This document shows, piece by piece, positions 7,454 through 13,859 of a stretch of DNA of 15,411 nucleotides. The notes under the pieces were generated by a model. It worked only from the letters and a program-made list of their open reading frames with translations. It did not search any database and was not told where the DNA came from. The stretch is from Bacillota bacterium (GTDB lineage: Bacteria; Bacillota; Clostridia; Oscillospirales; QAMX01): the NCBI GenBank assembly GCA_029778935.1, contig JAKPBM010000233.1, positions 1 to 15,411 of the forward strand, read 5' to 3'. Each line of letters opens with the position of its first letter. Position 1 is the stretch's first letter. The position numbers were made by a program, and so were the translations under genes.

Positions 7454-7767
7454 TAAACGCTTAGCATCTCCAGAATGGCGGCTTTGGGTTTCACGCCGAC
7501 GGAGATGTTTTTCACCTGGCCGCCCTGGATGACCATCAGGGTCGGCACGCTCATAATTTGATATTTCATGGCCAGGCCCCGCGCTTCGTCCACGTCCACC
7601 TTGCCTACCTTAATTTTCCCGTCCAGCTCTTCGGCCAGTTCGTCCACAATCGGCGCGAGCATCCGGCACGGGCCGCACCACGTCGCCGTAAAGTCCAGCA
7701 AAACAGGCACTTCGGACTGCATCACTTCGGCCTCAAAATTTTCTTCCGTAATGACAATGGGTTTCAT
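7453..7767 (-). CDS. trxA: Thioredoxin
   Basis: This is a dithiol reductase of 104 residues, the normal thioredoxin length. The active site WCGPC lies at 30-34 and the cis-proline loop SVPT at 73-76. The buried aspartate D25 (LLDFTATW) is present. The usual A-W pair in front of WCGPC reads TATWCGPC, with threonine where E. coli has alanine (FWAEW), a small variation. No signal peptide is seen, so it acts in the cytosol. The ATG has a near-perfect AAAGGAGG site 8 bases upstream. It is the first gene of the trx-rhodanese-Crp unit, with a candidate promoter at 7797-7825. The gene symbol is by family; the genome may hold other thioredoxins. Confidence 0.93.
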   Translation of the reverse strand: MKPIVITEENFEAEVMQSEVPVLLDFTATWCGPCRMLAPIVDELAEELDGKIKVGKVDVDEARGLAMKYQIMSVPTLMVIQGGQVKNISVGVKPKAAILEMLSV

Positions 7768-7789
7768 TGGGGTTCCTCCTTTATCTTTG

Positions 7790-7825
7790 TGTCACCAGTG
7801 TAACATCATTTTCCTAATTTGTCTG
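7790..7825 (-). promoter_or_regulatory. Candidate trx promoter with an overlapping Crp-like operator
   Basis: On the minus strand CAGACA (7825-7820), a 17-bp spacer and TACACT (7802-7797) with a TGT extension form a moderate promoter upstream of thioredoxin. Overlapping the -10 box, the plus strand reads TGTCAC-CAGT-GTAACA (7790-7805), a near-palindrome that fits the TGTNA-N6-TNACA pattern bound by many Crp/Fnr-family proteins. Because it covers the -10 and start region, binding would be expected to repress. The link to the Crp-family gene two genes downstream is inference. Confidence 0.45.
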
Positions 7826-7840
7826 TGACTTTATTACCAT

Positions 7841-7890
7841 GCGGCCGTTTTGCCGATTTTATACGGGCCGATTTTGTCGGTTTTTCGCCG
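7841..7890. repeat. Imperfect short tandem repeat in the glpP-trx gap
   Basis: GCCGATTTTATACGG (7852-7866) is followed directly by GCCGATTTTGTCGG (7867-7880), and related CGGCCGTTTT and TTTTTCGCCG flank them. On the minus strand CCGAC-AAAA-TCGG can pair as a small hairpin about 35 bases after the glpP stop, but no T run follows, so I do not call it a terminator. The function is unknown. Confidence 0.4.
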
Positions 7891-7913
7891 TCTCCCATGT
7901 CAAGCTGCATGCT

Positions 7914-8456
7914 TTACTCCTTCAGCTTGTCCATTGAAATCGTAACGGCCTGCACGCCGCTTTGCAAAATCTCCAGCGCCATGTCTTTCGACTGGATCAG
8001 CCCGCCGGCAATGAGCGGCAGGCCGATTTTTTCTTTGAGCATGGGAAACAGAGGCGTACACAGAGCGGGCAGAAGCTCCACATAGTCGGGTTTTGCCTTT
8101 TCGATGGCCGCCAGGCTTTTAGCCAACGCGCTGCTGTCAATGAGGAACGCCCGCTGGATGGCCGTCACCCCCAGCCGCTTGCAGGCGGAGATTACCGCCG
8201 GGCGGATGGAGATGACCCCCGCCGGGCGGAACCGGGCGCAGAGGTACTCCGCGCCGTACTCGTCAGGCGCCAGTCCGTGGATTAAATCGCAGTGGACCAG
8301 CGCATGCTTTTTCCCTTCCTGCAGAATTTTGGCGATGGTCTCCAGGTTGGAGATATGCCGGTTCATGACGACACACAGCGGGTATTCGCTGTCTAAAAAC
8401 CGCCGAAGTTGTGTAAAATCGTTTACGGCGGGCACAATCCCGTAGATTTCTGTCAT
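7914..8456 (-). CDS. glpP: GlpP-family glycerol-3-phosphate-responsive antiterminator
   Basis: GlpP binds glycerol-3-phosphate and then the leader RNA of glycerol genes to prevent early termination. The 180-residue product has the family's TIM-barrel motifs: VHCDLIHGL at 54-62, GVISIRP and AIQRAFLIDSSAL in the middle, PDYVELLPA at 123-131, IAGGLIQ at 149-155 and a final AVTISMDKL. I use the ATG at 8456 (MTEIYGIVPA), supported by AGGGGG 6 bases upstream and by the normal family length. The in-frame start at 8567 would add residues encoded within the upstream gene in another frame. It lies 10 bases after the membrane-protein gene, so the two are cotranscribed. No glpF, glpK or glpD is in the window, so its RNA target must be elsewhere or different. 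Family confidence is high; the exact target is unknown. Confidence 0.87.
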   Translation of the reverse strand: MTEIYGIVPAVNDFTQLRRFLDSEYPLCVVMNRHISNLETIAKILQEGKKHALVHCDLIHGLAPDEYGAEYLCARFRPAGVISIRPAVISACKRLGVTAIQRAFLIDSSALAKSLAAIEKAKPDYVELLPALCTPLFPMLKEKIGLPLIAGGLIQSKDMALEILQSGVQAVTISMDKLKE

Positions 8457-8466
8457 ATGTATCCCC

Positions 8467-8922
8467 CTATATCCCCAAAAGACCCAAAAGCGCGATGGCC
8501 AGCACCGAGATGACGGCCGTTTTCTGAAAAGCATCGGCAATTTCCGGGCGGACGGCCGACCGGGCACGGATTTCTATGGCCGCGGCGGCAAAAAGCCCCA
8601 TTGCAGTGCCCGCCAAAACGGCCAAAGGCTGCCCGAAGTCCACCACCCCTACCACCGCCGCCAAAAACAGCAGCATCGGCCCCGCTTTATACCGCCTGGG
8701 CATCCATAGCCCCGCGGCCAAAAGCAGTTGCCAGAAAACCCGGCCTGAAAATTCGGCCCTGGCTTTCCAGCCGGCCAGCACGCCGGCGGCAATCAGCCCC
8801 AAAAGCAGCGCCAGTCTTCGCAAAGGCTGCCTTGTCTGCCAGAAGGCGGCGGTCTGCCCGCCCAGAGCCGTTAAAAACACAAGCCCCGCTCCATACGCCA
8901 AGGCCCGAAGCGCGTCTTCCAT
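8467..8922 (-). CDS. Small multi-pass membrane protein of unknown function
   Basis: I do not recognise this gene with confidence. The 151-residue product is almost entirely hydrophobic, with about five or six segments that could span the membrane: roughly 5-22, 36-52, 62-75, 80-97, 99-117 and 132-151. The short connecting loops are basic (RQPLRR at about 31-36, RRYK at about 76-79). The end, EIRARSAVRPEIADAFQKTAVISVLAIALLGL in general layout, recalls the C-terminal part of RnfA/RnfE-type subunits (a charged loop, then P-x-AF-x-x-T and a last helix), but the cofactor motifs of that family are not evident. The ATG at 8922 has AGGGGGT 7 bases upstream, within a small hairpin. It lies 68 bases after the acetyltransferase gene and 10 before glpP. 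Confidence 0.7.
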   Translation of the reverse strand: MEDALRALAYGAGLVFLTALGGQTAAFWQTRQPLRRLALLLGLIAAGVLAGWKARAEFSGRVFWQLLLAAGLWMPRRYKAGPMLLFLAAVVGVVDFGQPLAVLAGTAMGLFAAAAIEIRARSAVRPEIADAFQKTAVISVLAIALLGLLGI

Positions 8923-8926
8923 GCCG

Positions 8927-8947
8927 ATACCCCCTGTTGGAGGGTAT
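8927..8947 (-). promoter_or_regulatory. Hairpin overlapping the ribosome binding site of the membrane-protein gene
   Basis: In the transcript ATACCC (8947-8942) can pair with GGGTAT (8932-8927) around a 9-base loop. The second arm contains the AGGGGGT ribosome binding site of the gene starting at 8922. Pairing would hide the site, so translation might depend on ribosomes arriving from upstream or on a binding factor. The stem is only 6 bp, so this is tentative. Confidence 0.4.
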
Positions 8948-8990
8948 GCGGCGGACGGCTTGGCCTATGCCGGCAAAGCGGAATTTGTCG

Positions 8991-9761
8991 TTACTCGTCC
9001 AAGTATATACCAAAAACGTCGCGGATAACCTGCTGCACTTCGTTTTCAGCCAGCGTTTTCTCCGTAACGCCTTCGGGCGAAAACACGCGGTAGACGTTGC
9101 CGTCCAGCGTGCAGCGGATCTGCCCTTCCTTGCGGATGGAGAGCATGGGCGCTTTGTTAAAGATGGAATCCTCGGCAAACTCGCACCAGAAGGAGGCGAA
9201 CATATAATCGGGCTCATACTGCACTTCCCGGGTGAAGGAGTACACGTCCCGCCAGCCGCCATCATGGCGCTCGATAAGCATGATGCCGAAGCGCTCGTCC
9301 TCCCGGAAGGCATACACCGGGCCGTTCTGGTCAAACTCCTCGCCGAAGCGCAGCGGCAGCGGGTACAGCGGAATCACCGCGCCCACGCCCACGTCGCATA
9401 AGTACTCTTCCTTCGTGCCTGGCACCACGACCGACAGCACCTGGTGCCGCCGGGTGGGAATCTCCGTTTCGCCCCGCCAGTACCGGGCCACATAGTCGGT
9501 GACCTGATAGCCCAGCTCCCTAAGCAGCCAGCCGAACAGCTTGTTCAGCTCAAAGCAGTAGCCGCCCCGCCGGTGCACAACAATTTTTTCATACAGATGG
9601 TCCAAATCCAGCCGGATGCGCCGGCCCCGCAGGATGTCCAGGTTTTCATAAGGAACGGTAATCAGATGGGCGTATTGCAAAGCGGACAAGGTTTCCGCCG
9701 TCGGCTCCGTTCCGCCCTGGTAGCCGATTCTGTCCAGATACGCCCGCACTTTTTCGTTCAT
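8991..9761 (-). CDS. nat: Arylamine N-acetyltransferase
   Basis: NAT enzymes move an acetyl (or other acyl) group from coenzyme A to aromatic amines and hydrazines through a cysteine intermediate. The 256-residue product carries the complete catalytic triad: C69 in RRGGYCFELN, H106 in RRHQVLSVVV and D123 in YLCDVGVG, at almost the same positions as in the well-studied Salmonella enzyme. The N-terminal helical part VPYENLDIL at 36-44 is also typical. The triad-following residues read DVGVGA instead of the common DVGFG. Bacterial NATs usually have about 270-280 residues, so this one is slightly short at the C-terminus but closes with a normal helix. The ATG overlaps the upstream yigZ-type stop as ATGA. 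The physiological substrate is unknown. Confidence 0.92.
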   Translation of the reverse strand: MNEKVRAYLDRIGYQGGTEPTAETLSALQYAHLITVPYENLDILRGRRIRLDLDHLYEKIVVHRRGGYCFELNKLFGWLLRELGYQVTDYVARYWRGETEIPTRRHQVLSVVVPGTKEEYLCDVGVGAVIPLYPLPLRFGEEFDQNGPVYAFREDERFGIMLIERHDGGWRDVYSFTREVQYEPDYMFASFWCEFAEDSIFNKAPMLSIRKEGQIRCTLDGNVYRVFSPEGVTEKTLAENEVQQVIRDVFGIYLDE

Positions 9762-10411
9762 TTTTCTTTCTCTCCCCGTTCATATTTTACCGGTCGCAAG
9801 ACCGAACCCAGTTCCATGTACACCGCCCGGCCGGAAGAAACATCCCGCAGCACGGATTGGAGCTTTTCCGCCTCTTCGGGCGAGCAGAAAAGCTTCCCTT
9901 CCACGGCCGCGCCGTAGGAAACGTCCGTAATCTCCGCCCCCGTGGCCCTTAGAGCCGGCTCCAGCCGCGCCCAGTCGGAATATTCGGCCAGAAAGCCGAT
10001 TTCCAGACTTTCTTCCATGCGATAGATGCCCGCCGCGTCCAAAGCAACTTTCGCGCCTTTGGCGTAGGCCCGCACCAGCCCGCCGGCGCCCAGCAGAATG
10101 CCGCCGAAATAGCGGGTCACCACCAGCACCACGTCGGTAACGCCCTCCCGCAGCAGCACTTCCAGCGCGGGCTTGCCCGCCGTGCCGGACGGTTCGCCGT
10201 CGTCGTTAAAGCGGATGGTGTTGTTGTCCCGCAGGATGTAGCAGTAGACGTTGTGGGTGGCGTCGGCGTGCTTGGCGCTGATTTCGGCGATGAAGGCTTT
10301 GGCCTCCTCCTCGCTTTCCGCGTGGGCAATCTGGCCGATAAACTCGGATTTTTTCTCCACAAAGGACGCTTCATGCCGGCCCCAGACGGTCAAATACTCA
10401 TTCGCGCGCAT
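9758..10411 (-). CDS. yigZ: YigZ/IMPACT family protein (UPF0029)
   Basis: This conserved family (YigZ in E. coli, YvyE in Bacillus, related to eukaryotic IMPACT) has a ribosomal-S5-like fold; its bacterial role is not settled but is thought to concern translation or proteolysis control. The 217-residue product has the family block: FVEKKSEFIGQI at 17-28, ATHNVYCYI at 51-59, DDGEPSGTAG at 70-79, VTRYFGGILLGAGGLVRAY at 98-116, followed by a ferredoxin-like C-terminal domain (about 135-205). The ATG at 10411 lies inside the end of hflX (14-base overlap) with GGAAGGA about 11 bases upstream. Its own stop overlaps the NAT start as ATGA. The pairing with the ribosome-associated GTPase HflX fits a translation-linked role, but that is inference. 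Confidence 0.92.
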   Translation of the reverse strand: MRANEYLTVWGRHEASFVEKKSEFIGQIAHAESEEEAKAFIAEISAKHADATHNVYCYILRDNNTIRFNDDGEPSGTAGKPALEVLLREGVTDVVLVVTRYFGGILLGAGGLVRAYAKGAKVALDAAGIYRMEESLEIGFLAEYSDWARLEPALRATGAEITDVSYGAAVEGKLFCSPEEAEKLQSVLRDVSSGRAVYMELGSVLRPVKYERGEKEK

Positions 10412-11651
10412 ACGGTGCTATCCTTCCGTAGAGTTTCGGGCCGCATTTGCCGGAAACGACGATGCCCGCCTCCGTATACGCCTCGCTTTCGACGGTTCCT
10501 TCCTCGTAGATGCGGGAAAGAAGCCCCGCCTCGCCGTAGGGCAGGCACACGGAAAAGACAATTTTCCGCTCGTCCAGCTTTTCCTTGAGCCTGCGTTTCA
10601 GCCCGTCCAGGTTAGTGCCGTTTGCGGCGGAAATGCAGACCACATCGTCGGATTCCGGCGGCAAACTTTCGTAATCCGACAGGTCGATTTTGTTGAACAC
10701 GCGCACGCGGGGCGTTTCCTTGTCGCAAAGCTCATCGATAAGCTGTTCGGCCACAATCGCCTGCTGCTCCCGGTCGGGGTGGGAAGCGTCGATAACATGG
10801 AGCACCAAATCGGCATACGCCAGCTCTTCCAGCGTGGCGCGGAAGGCGTTGACCAGCTGGTGGGGCAGGTCGCGGATGAAGCCGACCGTGTCGGTCACGA
10901 GCACATCCATGCCGTCGTCCAGCGTCATGAGCCGGGTGGTGGGGTCCAGCGTGTCAAACAGGCGGTTCTGGGCGTGGACGCCCGCGCCCGTAAGGGCGTT
11001 TAAAAGCGTCGATTTGCCCGCGTTCGTGTAGCCTACCAGCGCCACCGTGGGCACGCCGTTTTTCTCCCGGCGGCGGCGCTGTTCGTGCCGCACTTTGCGC
11101 ACCCGCTCCAGCTCTTCTTCCAGCTTTTCGATGCGGGCGCGGATATGGCGCCGGTCGGTTTCCAGCTTCGTTTCGCCGGGGCCTCGGGTGCCGATGCCGC
11201 CGCCCAGGCGGGAAAGGTTTTTGCCCTGCCCCATCAGGCGCGGCAGCAGGTATTTATATTGGGCCAGCTCCACCTGCAGCTTGCCTTCCGCCGTTTTGGC
11301 CCGAAGGGCGAAAATGTCGAGGATGACGCCCGTCCGGTCCAGGATAGGGCGGTTGATGGCCTCCTCTAAATTGCGCATTTGAATCGGTGTAAGCTGGTTG
11401 TCGAACACAATCATGTCGGCCTGCAGGTCTTCCGCCAGCGCGGCAATTTCCCGCACTTTCCCCTCGCCGATGAGCGTGGCCGGCTCGGGGGCGTTCCGGT
11501 TCTGCAGCACCCGGGCCACCGCCTGGCCCCCCGCCGTTTCCACGAGGGCTTCCAGTTCGTCTAACGTGCTTTCGTCGGAATGCAGGTTGAATTCCCTGCC
11601 GCTTGCGGAAAGCCCGACCAGTATGGCTTTTTCCACTCTGTTAATACACAT
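10398..11651 (-). CDS. hflX: Ribosome-associated GTPase HflX
   Basis: HflX binds 50S and splits stalled or heat-damaged 70S ribosomes. The 417-residue product has the HflX N-terminal domain with LIGEGKVREIA at 60-70 and VFDNQLTPIQMRNLE at 82-96, then RTGVILDIFALRA, and the glycine-rich linker LGGGIGTRGPGETKLE at 149-164 followed by a coiled-coil arm (about 167-197). The G domain follows: G1 GYTNAGKST at 207-215, FDTLDPTTR as switch I, G3 DTVGF, G4 NKID and SA in G5. I start at the ATG at 11651 because GGAGAAGGG stands directly before it; an in-frame ATG at 11693 has no ribosome binding site and its extra 14 residues are not family-like. It leads a coupled run with yigZ and nat. No clear promoter was seen. 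Confidence 0.95.
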   Translation of the reverse strand: MCINRVEKAILVGLSASGREFNLHSDESTLDELEALVETAGGQAVARVLQNRNAPEPATLIGEGKVREIAALAEDLQADMIVFDNQLTPIQMRNLEEAINRPILDRTGVILDIFALRAKTAEGKLQVELAQYKYLLPRLMGQGKNLSRLGGGIGTRGPGETKLETDRRHIRARIEKLEEELERVRKVRHEQRRRREKNGVPTVALVGYTNAGKSTLLNALTGAGVHAQNRLFDTLDPTTRLMTLDDGMDVLVTDTVGFIRDLPHQLVNAFRATLEELAYADLVLHVIDASHPDREQQAIVAEQLIDELCDKETPRVRVFNKIDLSDYESLPPESDDVVCISAANGTNLDGLKRRLKEKLDERKIVFSVCLPYGEAGLLSRIYEEGTVESEAYTEAGIVVSGKCGPKLYGRIAPYARE

Positions 11652-11693
11652 CCCTTCTCCGGGGGTTAAGCACACCGGCAGCCGTTTTTGCAT

Positions 11694-11874
11694 AGGATAA
11701 ACAGAACGGCAAACCCCGGCGTGACCCCGCTTTGCAAGCGCTCCCGCGCGGGGGCGGCATGTGTTTTGGGTGCCGTTTTCGCGCCAAAAACGGGGTGGCG
11801 GGCAGGGGCGCCGTTTATATACCCGCCGGGGGCAACCGCCCTCGGCGGCGCGTACCTACTTTCTCGCCTGTGTC
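11694..11874. repeat. GC-rich, highly structured intergenic stretch, probable dispersed repeat
   Basis: This 181-base gap between the hydrolase-like gene and hflX carries several inverted repeats. CCGCCGGGGGC (11823-11833) and GCCCTCGGCGG (11838-11848) pair at 10 of 11 positions around AACC. CCGTTTT (11773-11779) and AAAACGG (11787-11793) pair perfectly around a 7-base loop. CCCGCGCGGG (11743-11752) is self-complementary and CGCTT/AAGCG (11728-11741) adds a further small stem. None is followed by a T run in the coding direction, so it is not a clean terminator although it begins close after a stop codon. ORFs across it encode low-complexity R/G/P/A-rich peptides in several frames and I regard them as spurious. 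The layout resembles repeats that recur between genes in gut Bacillota, which is inference from memory and not proven here. Confidence 0.5.
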
Positions 11875-13833
11875 TTAGTGTTCCAAAAAGACGGTGAGCA
11901 TATCCCAGCCGTGCAGTTTCGGAAGGGTGACCAGCAGGGAATCTCCGCTTCGAGAAGAAAGCAGGCGGATGTCCTGCCGCGTGTTCGACCAGGCTTTGGC
12001 CACAAACCCTTCCGGGCGGTAAATCCGCAGCGTAAGAGGCGTTTCCGACGGGCCCAGCCCGTAGTGCAGAACGGAAACGGAGGTCACCCGCCCCCGCTCG
12101 TTCCGCCGGGCAAACAGGCCCACCTGCGCCGGCTGCTCGATTTTCGCAGGGAAGGCGCCGGGGCTTACGGCTTCCGCCGCCGCCCAGATCTGCCGGCGCT
12201 TGGCGGAGCTGACCACCCGGTCGAACAGCCCGCAGCCGATTACAGCCCATCGCGCGCCGCTCATGGGAACTAGGGCACTGGCAATTCCCACTTCCCCGTC
12301 AAAGGGCAGCCCGTCAAACCGGGACAGCACTTCCGATCCCTCGGGAAGGCGGGTCATCACAAGGGGGCCGGAGCCTTCGTGGAACACGGTAACGGTCCAG
12401 CCGGCCCCCTTGTCCTCGCCCGCAAGAAACGCTTCCCAGCAGGGTCCCTTAGCACGGGCAAACCGGACGTTTTCCAGCCCCTCGGCTTTGCAATATGCCA
12501 TAAACCCCTCTGTATCCGTAATCACCGGGCGGAAGGCAAGCGCCTTCCGCTCTTTTTCCGTCATGCCGGAAACATTTTCGGCGGTTAGAATCAGCAGGGG
12601 CGCGTTGTCGTCGTAGCACATGGGGAAGCCGTCGTAAAACCCGCCCAAAGCGGCCCTTTTCCAGGTGTGCTCCGCCCAGGGAAGCGAGCCGCCCCCAAAG
12701 GAAGAGCGCAGATACCCTTCTTTTGGCAGCGCGGGGGAGACGCCTGCCGGGCGGGTGTTTTCGTTTTCTTCGGCCAGCTTTTCCCAGTAGGGCCTTGCCT
12801 GGGCGAACGCTTCCAGAAACCGGGCATGGTAATACAAAGACTCATACTCGGTCATCAGCGTGGCAAAGGAGATGCAGTTAGCCCCGCCGGCAAAGTACAG
12901 CGCCGCTTCCAGACAGGTGCCATAGACGGTTTTGCCGTAGGGCACGTCCGGCGTGTTTTCCACCTCGGGGCGGATTTCCGTCACATAGGAGGGAAGCCGG
13001 TAGTTGCTGTACCCTACGAGAAACTGCTTTTCGATGAGTTCCGCCGGGCGGTGGTCGGTGTAGACGCCGCCGCCCGGACGGCTTTTGGGCGGTTTGCCCG
13101 GAAGGTGCATGGCGTCGAAGATATACTTTCTGTCGTCGCCGTCGTACCCGTTAATCTGGGCGTACTGATAGCCCAGAACGCTTTCGGGGGAAACTTCGTG
13201 TATTGCCTCGGTCAACAGTCCGGCAAACGCCGCCAGATTTCGCTTTGTAAACGCCACAAACGCTTTGCGCACGTCCGCGTCCGCATTCATGGCGGCAACA
13301 AGAGCTTTCCGCGTGTAGCTTTGCCCCTGTTCGGCGCTAAACCTTGCGACGCAGTCGTCGCAGAAGCAGCCGTAATCGGCGGGGTAGTGGTTATCCGCCC
13401 GCAAATCGTCGTCCACCCAGACGCAGTAAGGCTTCGTTTTCGAAGCGTAAGCCTTGACCATCCGGACGCAGTAGTCCTGAAAGGCCTTATCGGCCCAGCA
13501 GAAGCAGTAGTTGGCCGTTTCGCCGTTGGCGCCGACCATGCGGCGGACGCTGCGTTCTTCCAACAGCCCTCTGTTGTCCAGGCCGCGCATATACGCGCCG
13601 TGGCCGACGGTGTTGCTGATTTGCAAAGAGACGCGAATTCCTTCCCGGCGAAACATCTCCGCCACCGTTTCCCACTGTTCCGCCGCCGCAACGTGCGTTT
13701 CCAGCGGCGGAAAGCCGTATTCGGAGCAAAGCCAGACTTCGTCGCAGCAGCCCGGGTACCGGCGCAGCATGTCAAGCAGCGCCTTGGCCTGGGCCGGGTC
13801 TTTGTGGTGCGTGCCGAGCCGGATGGCAATCAT
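11875..13833 (-). CDS. Putative glycoside-hydrolase-like protein (GH42-like TIM barrel), cytosolic
   Basis: I do not know a named family for this 652-residue protein. The N-terminal 400 residues look like a TIM-barrel hydrolase: a start with VWLCSEYG at 33-40, a strand with WVDDDLR at 139-145, then CFCDDC at 156-161 and a C-terminal ARF. Together with C112 the cysteines C156, C158 and C161 repeat the spacing of the zinc site of GH42 beta-galactosidases (as I recall, 44 residues, then C-x-C-xx-C). The glutamate expected before that cluster as acid/base is not evident; D141-D143 stand there. E286 in YVTEIRP could be a nucleophile. The last 250 residues look like accessory beta-rich domains (LTLRIYRPEGF). 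There is no signal peptide. GGGGGTGA lies 7 bases before the ATG. It follows two PHP genes by 26 bases, so one operon is likely. Confidence 0.72.
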   Translation of the reverse strand: MIAIRLGTHHKDPAQAKALLDMLRRYPGCCDEVWLCSEYGFPPLETHVAAAEQWETVAEMFRREGIRVSLQISNTVGHGAYMRGLDNRGLLEERSVRRMVGANGETANYCFCWADKAFQDYCVRMVKAYASKTKPYCVWVDDDLRADNHYPADYGCFCDDCVARFSAEQGQSYTRKALVAAMNADADVRKAFVAFTKRNLAAFAGLLTEAIHEVSPESVLGYQYAQINGYDGDDRKYIFDAMHLPGKPPKSRPGGGVYTDHRPAELIEKQFLVGYSNYRLPSYVTEIRPEVENTPDVPYGKTVYGTCLEAALYFAGGANCISFATLMTEYESLYYHARFLEAFAQARPYWEKLAEENENTRPAGVSPALPKEGYLRSSFGGGSLPWAEHTWKRAALGGFYDGFPMCYDDNAPLLILTAENVSGMTEKERKALAFRPVITDTEGFMAYCKAEGLENVRFARAKGPCWEAFLAGEDKGAGWTVTVFHEGSGPLVMTRLPEGSEVLSRFDGLPFDGEVGIASALVPMSGARWAVIGCGLFDRVVSSAKRRQIWAAAEAVSPGAFPAKIEQPAQVGLFARRNERGRVTSVSVLHYGLGPSETPLTLRIYRPEGFVAKAWSNTRQDIRLLSSRSGDSLLVTLPKLHGWDMLTVFLEH

Positions 13834-13859
13834 TGGTGCTCACCCCCGTAAAAAACGGT

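Noticed and set aside
11652..11693. Longer start for hflX at 11693
   Set aside because: No Shine-Dalgarno site precedes it, while the ATG at 11651 has GGAGAAGGG directly upstream and gives a family-like N-terminus.
11773..11848. Hairpins after the hydrolase-like gene as an intrinsic terminator
   Set aside because: The stems are strong, but neither is followed by a T run on the minus strand, so they were reported as a structured intergenic element instead.
11666..12250. Minus-strand ORF spanning the intergenic stretch and the hydrolase 3' end
   Set aside because: It reads the structured non-coding region and the wrong frame of the hydrolase-like gene; the product is R/P/A-rich without any motif or ribosome binding site.
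12667..13851. Long plus-strand ORF of 394 codons opposite the hydrolase-like gene
   Set aside because: It is a third-position GC shadow. The minus-strand frame has a good ribosome binding site, a sensible N-terminus and ordered motifs, while the plus frame has only low-complexity V/A/G/R sequence.
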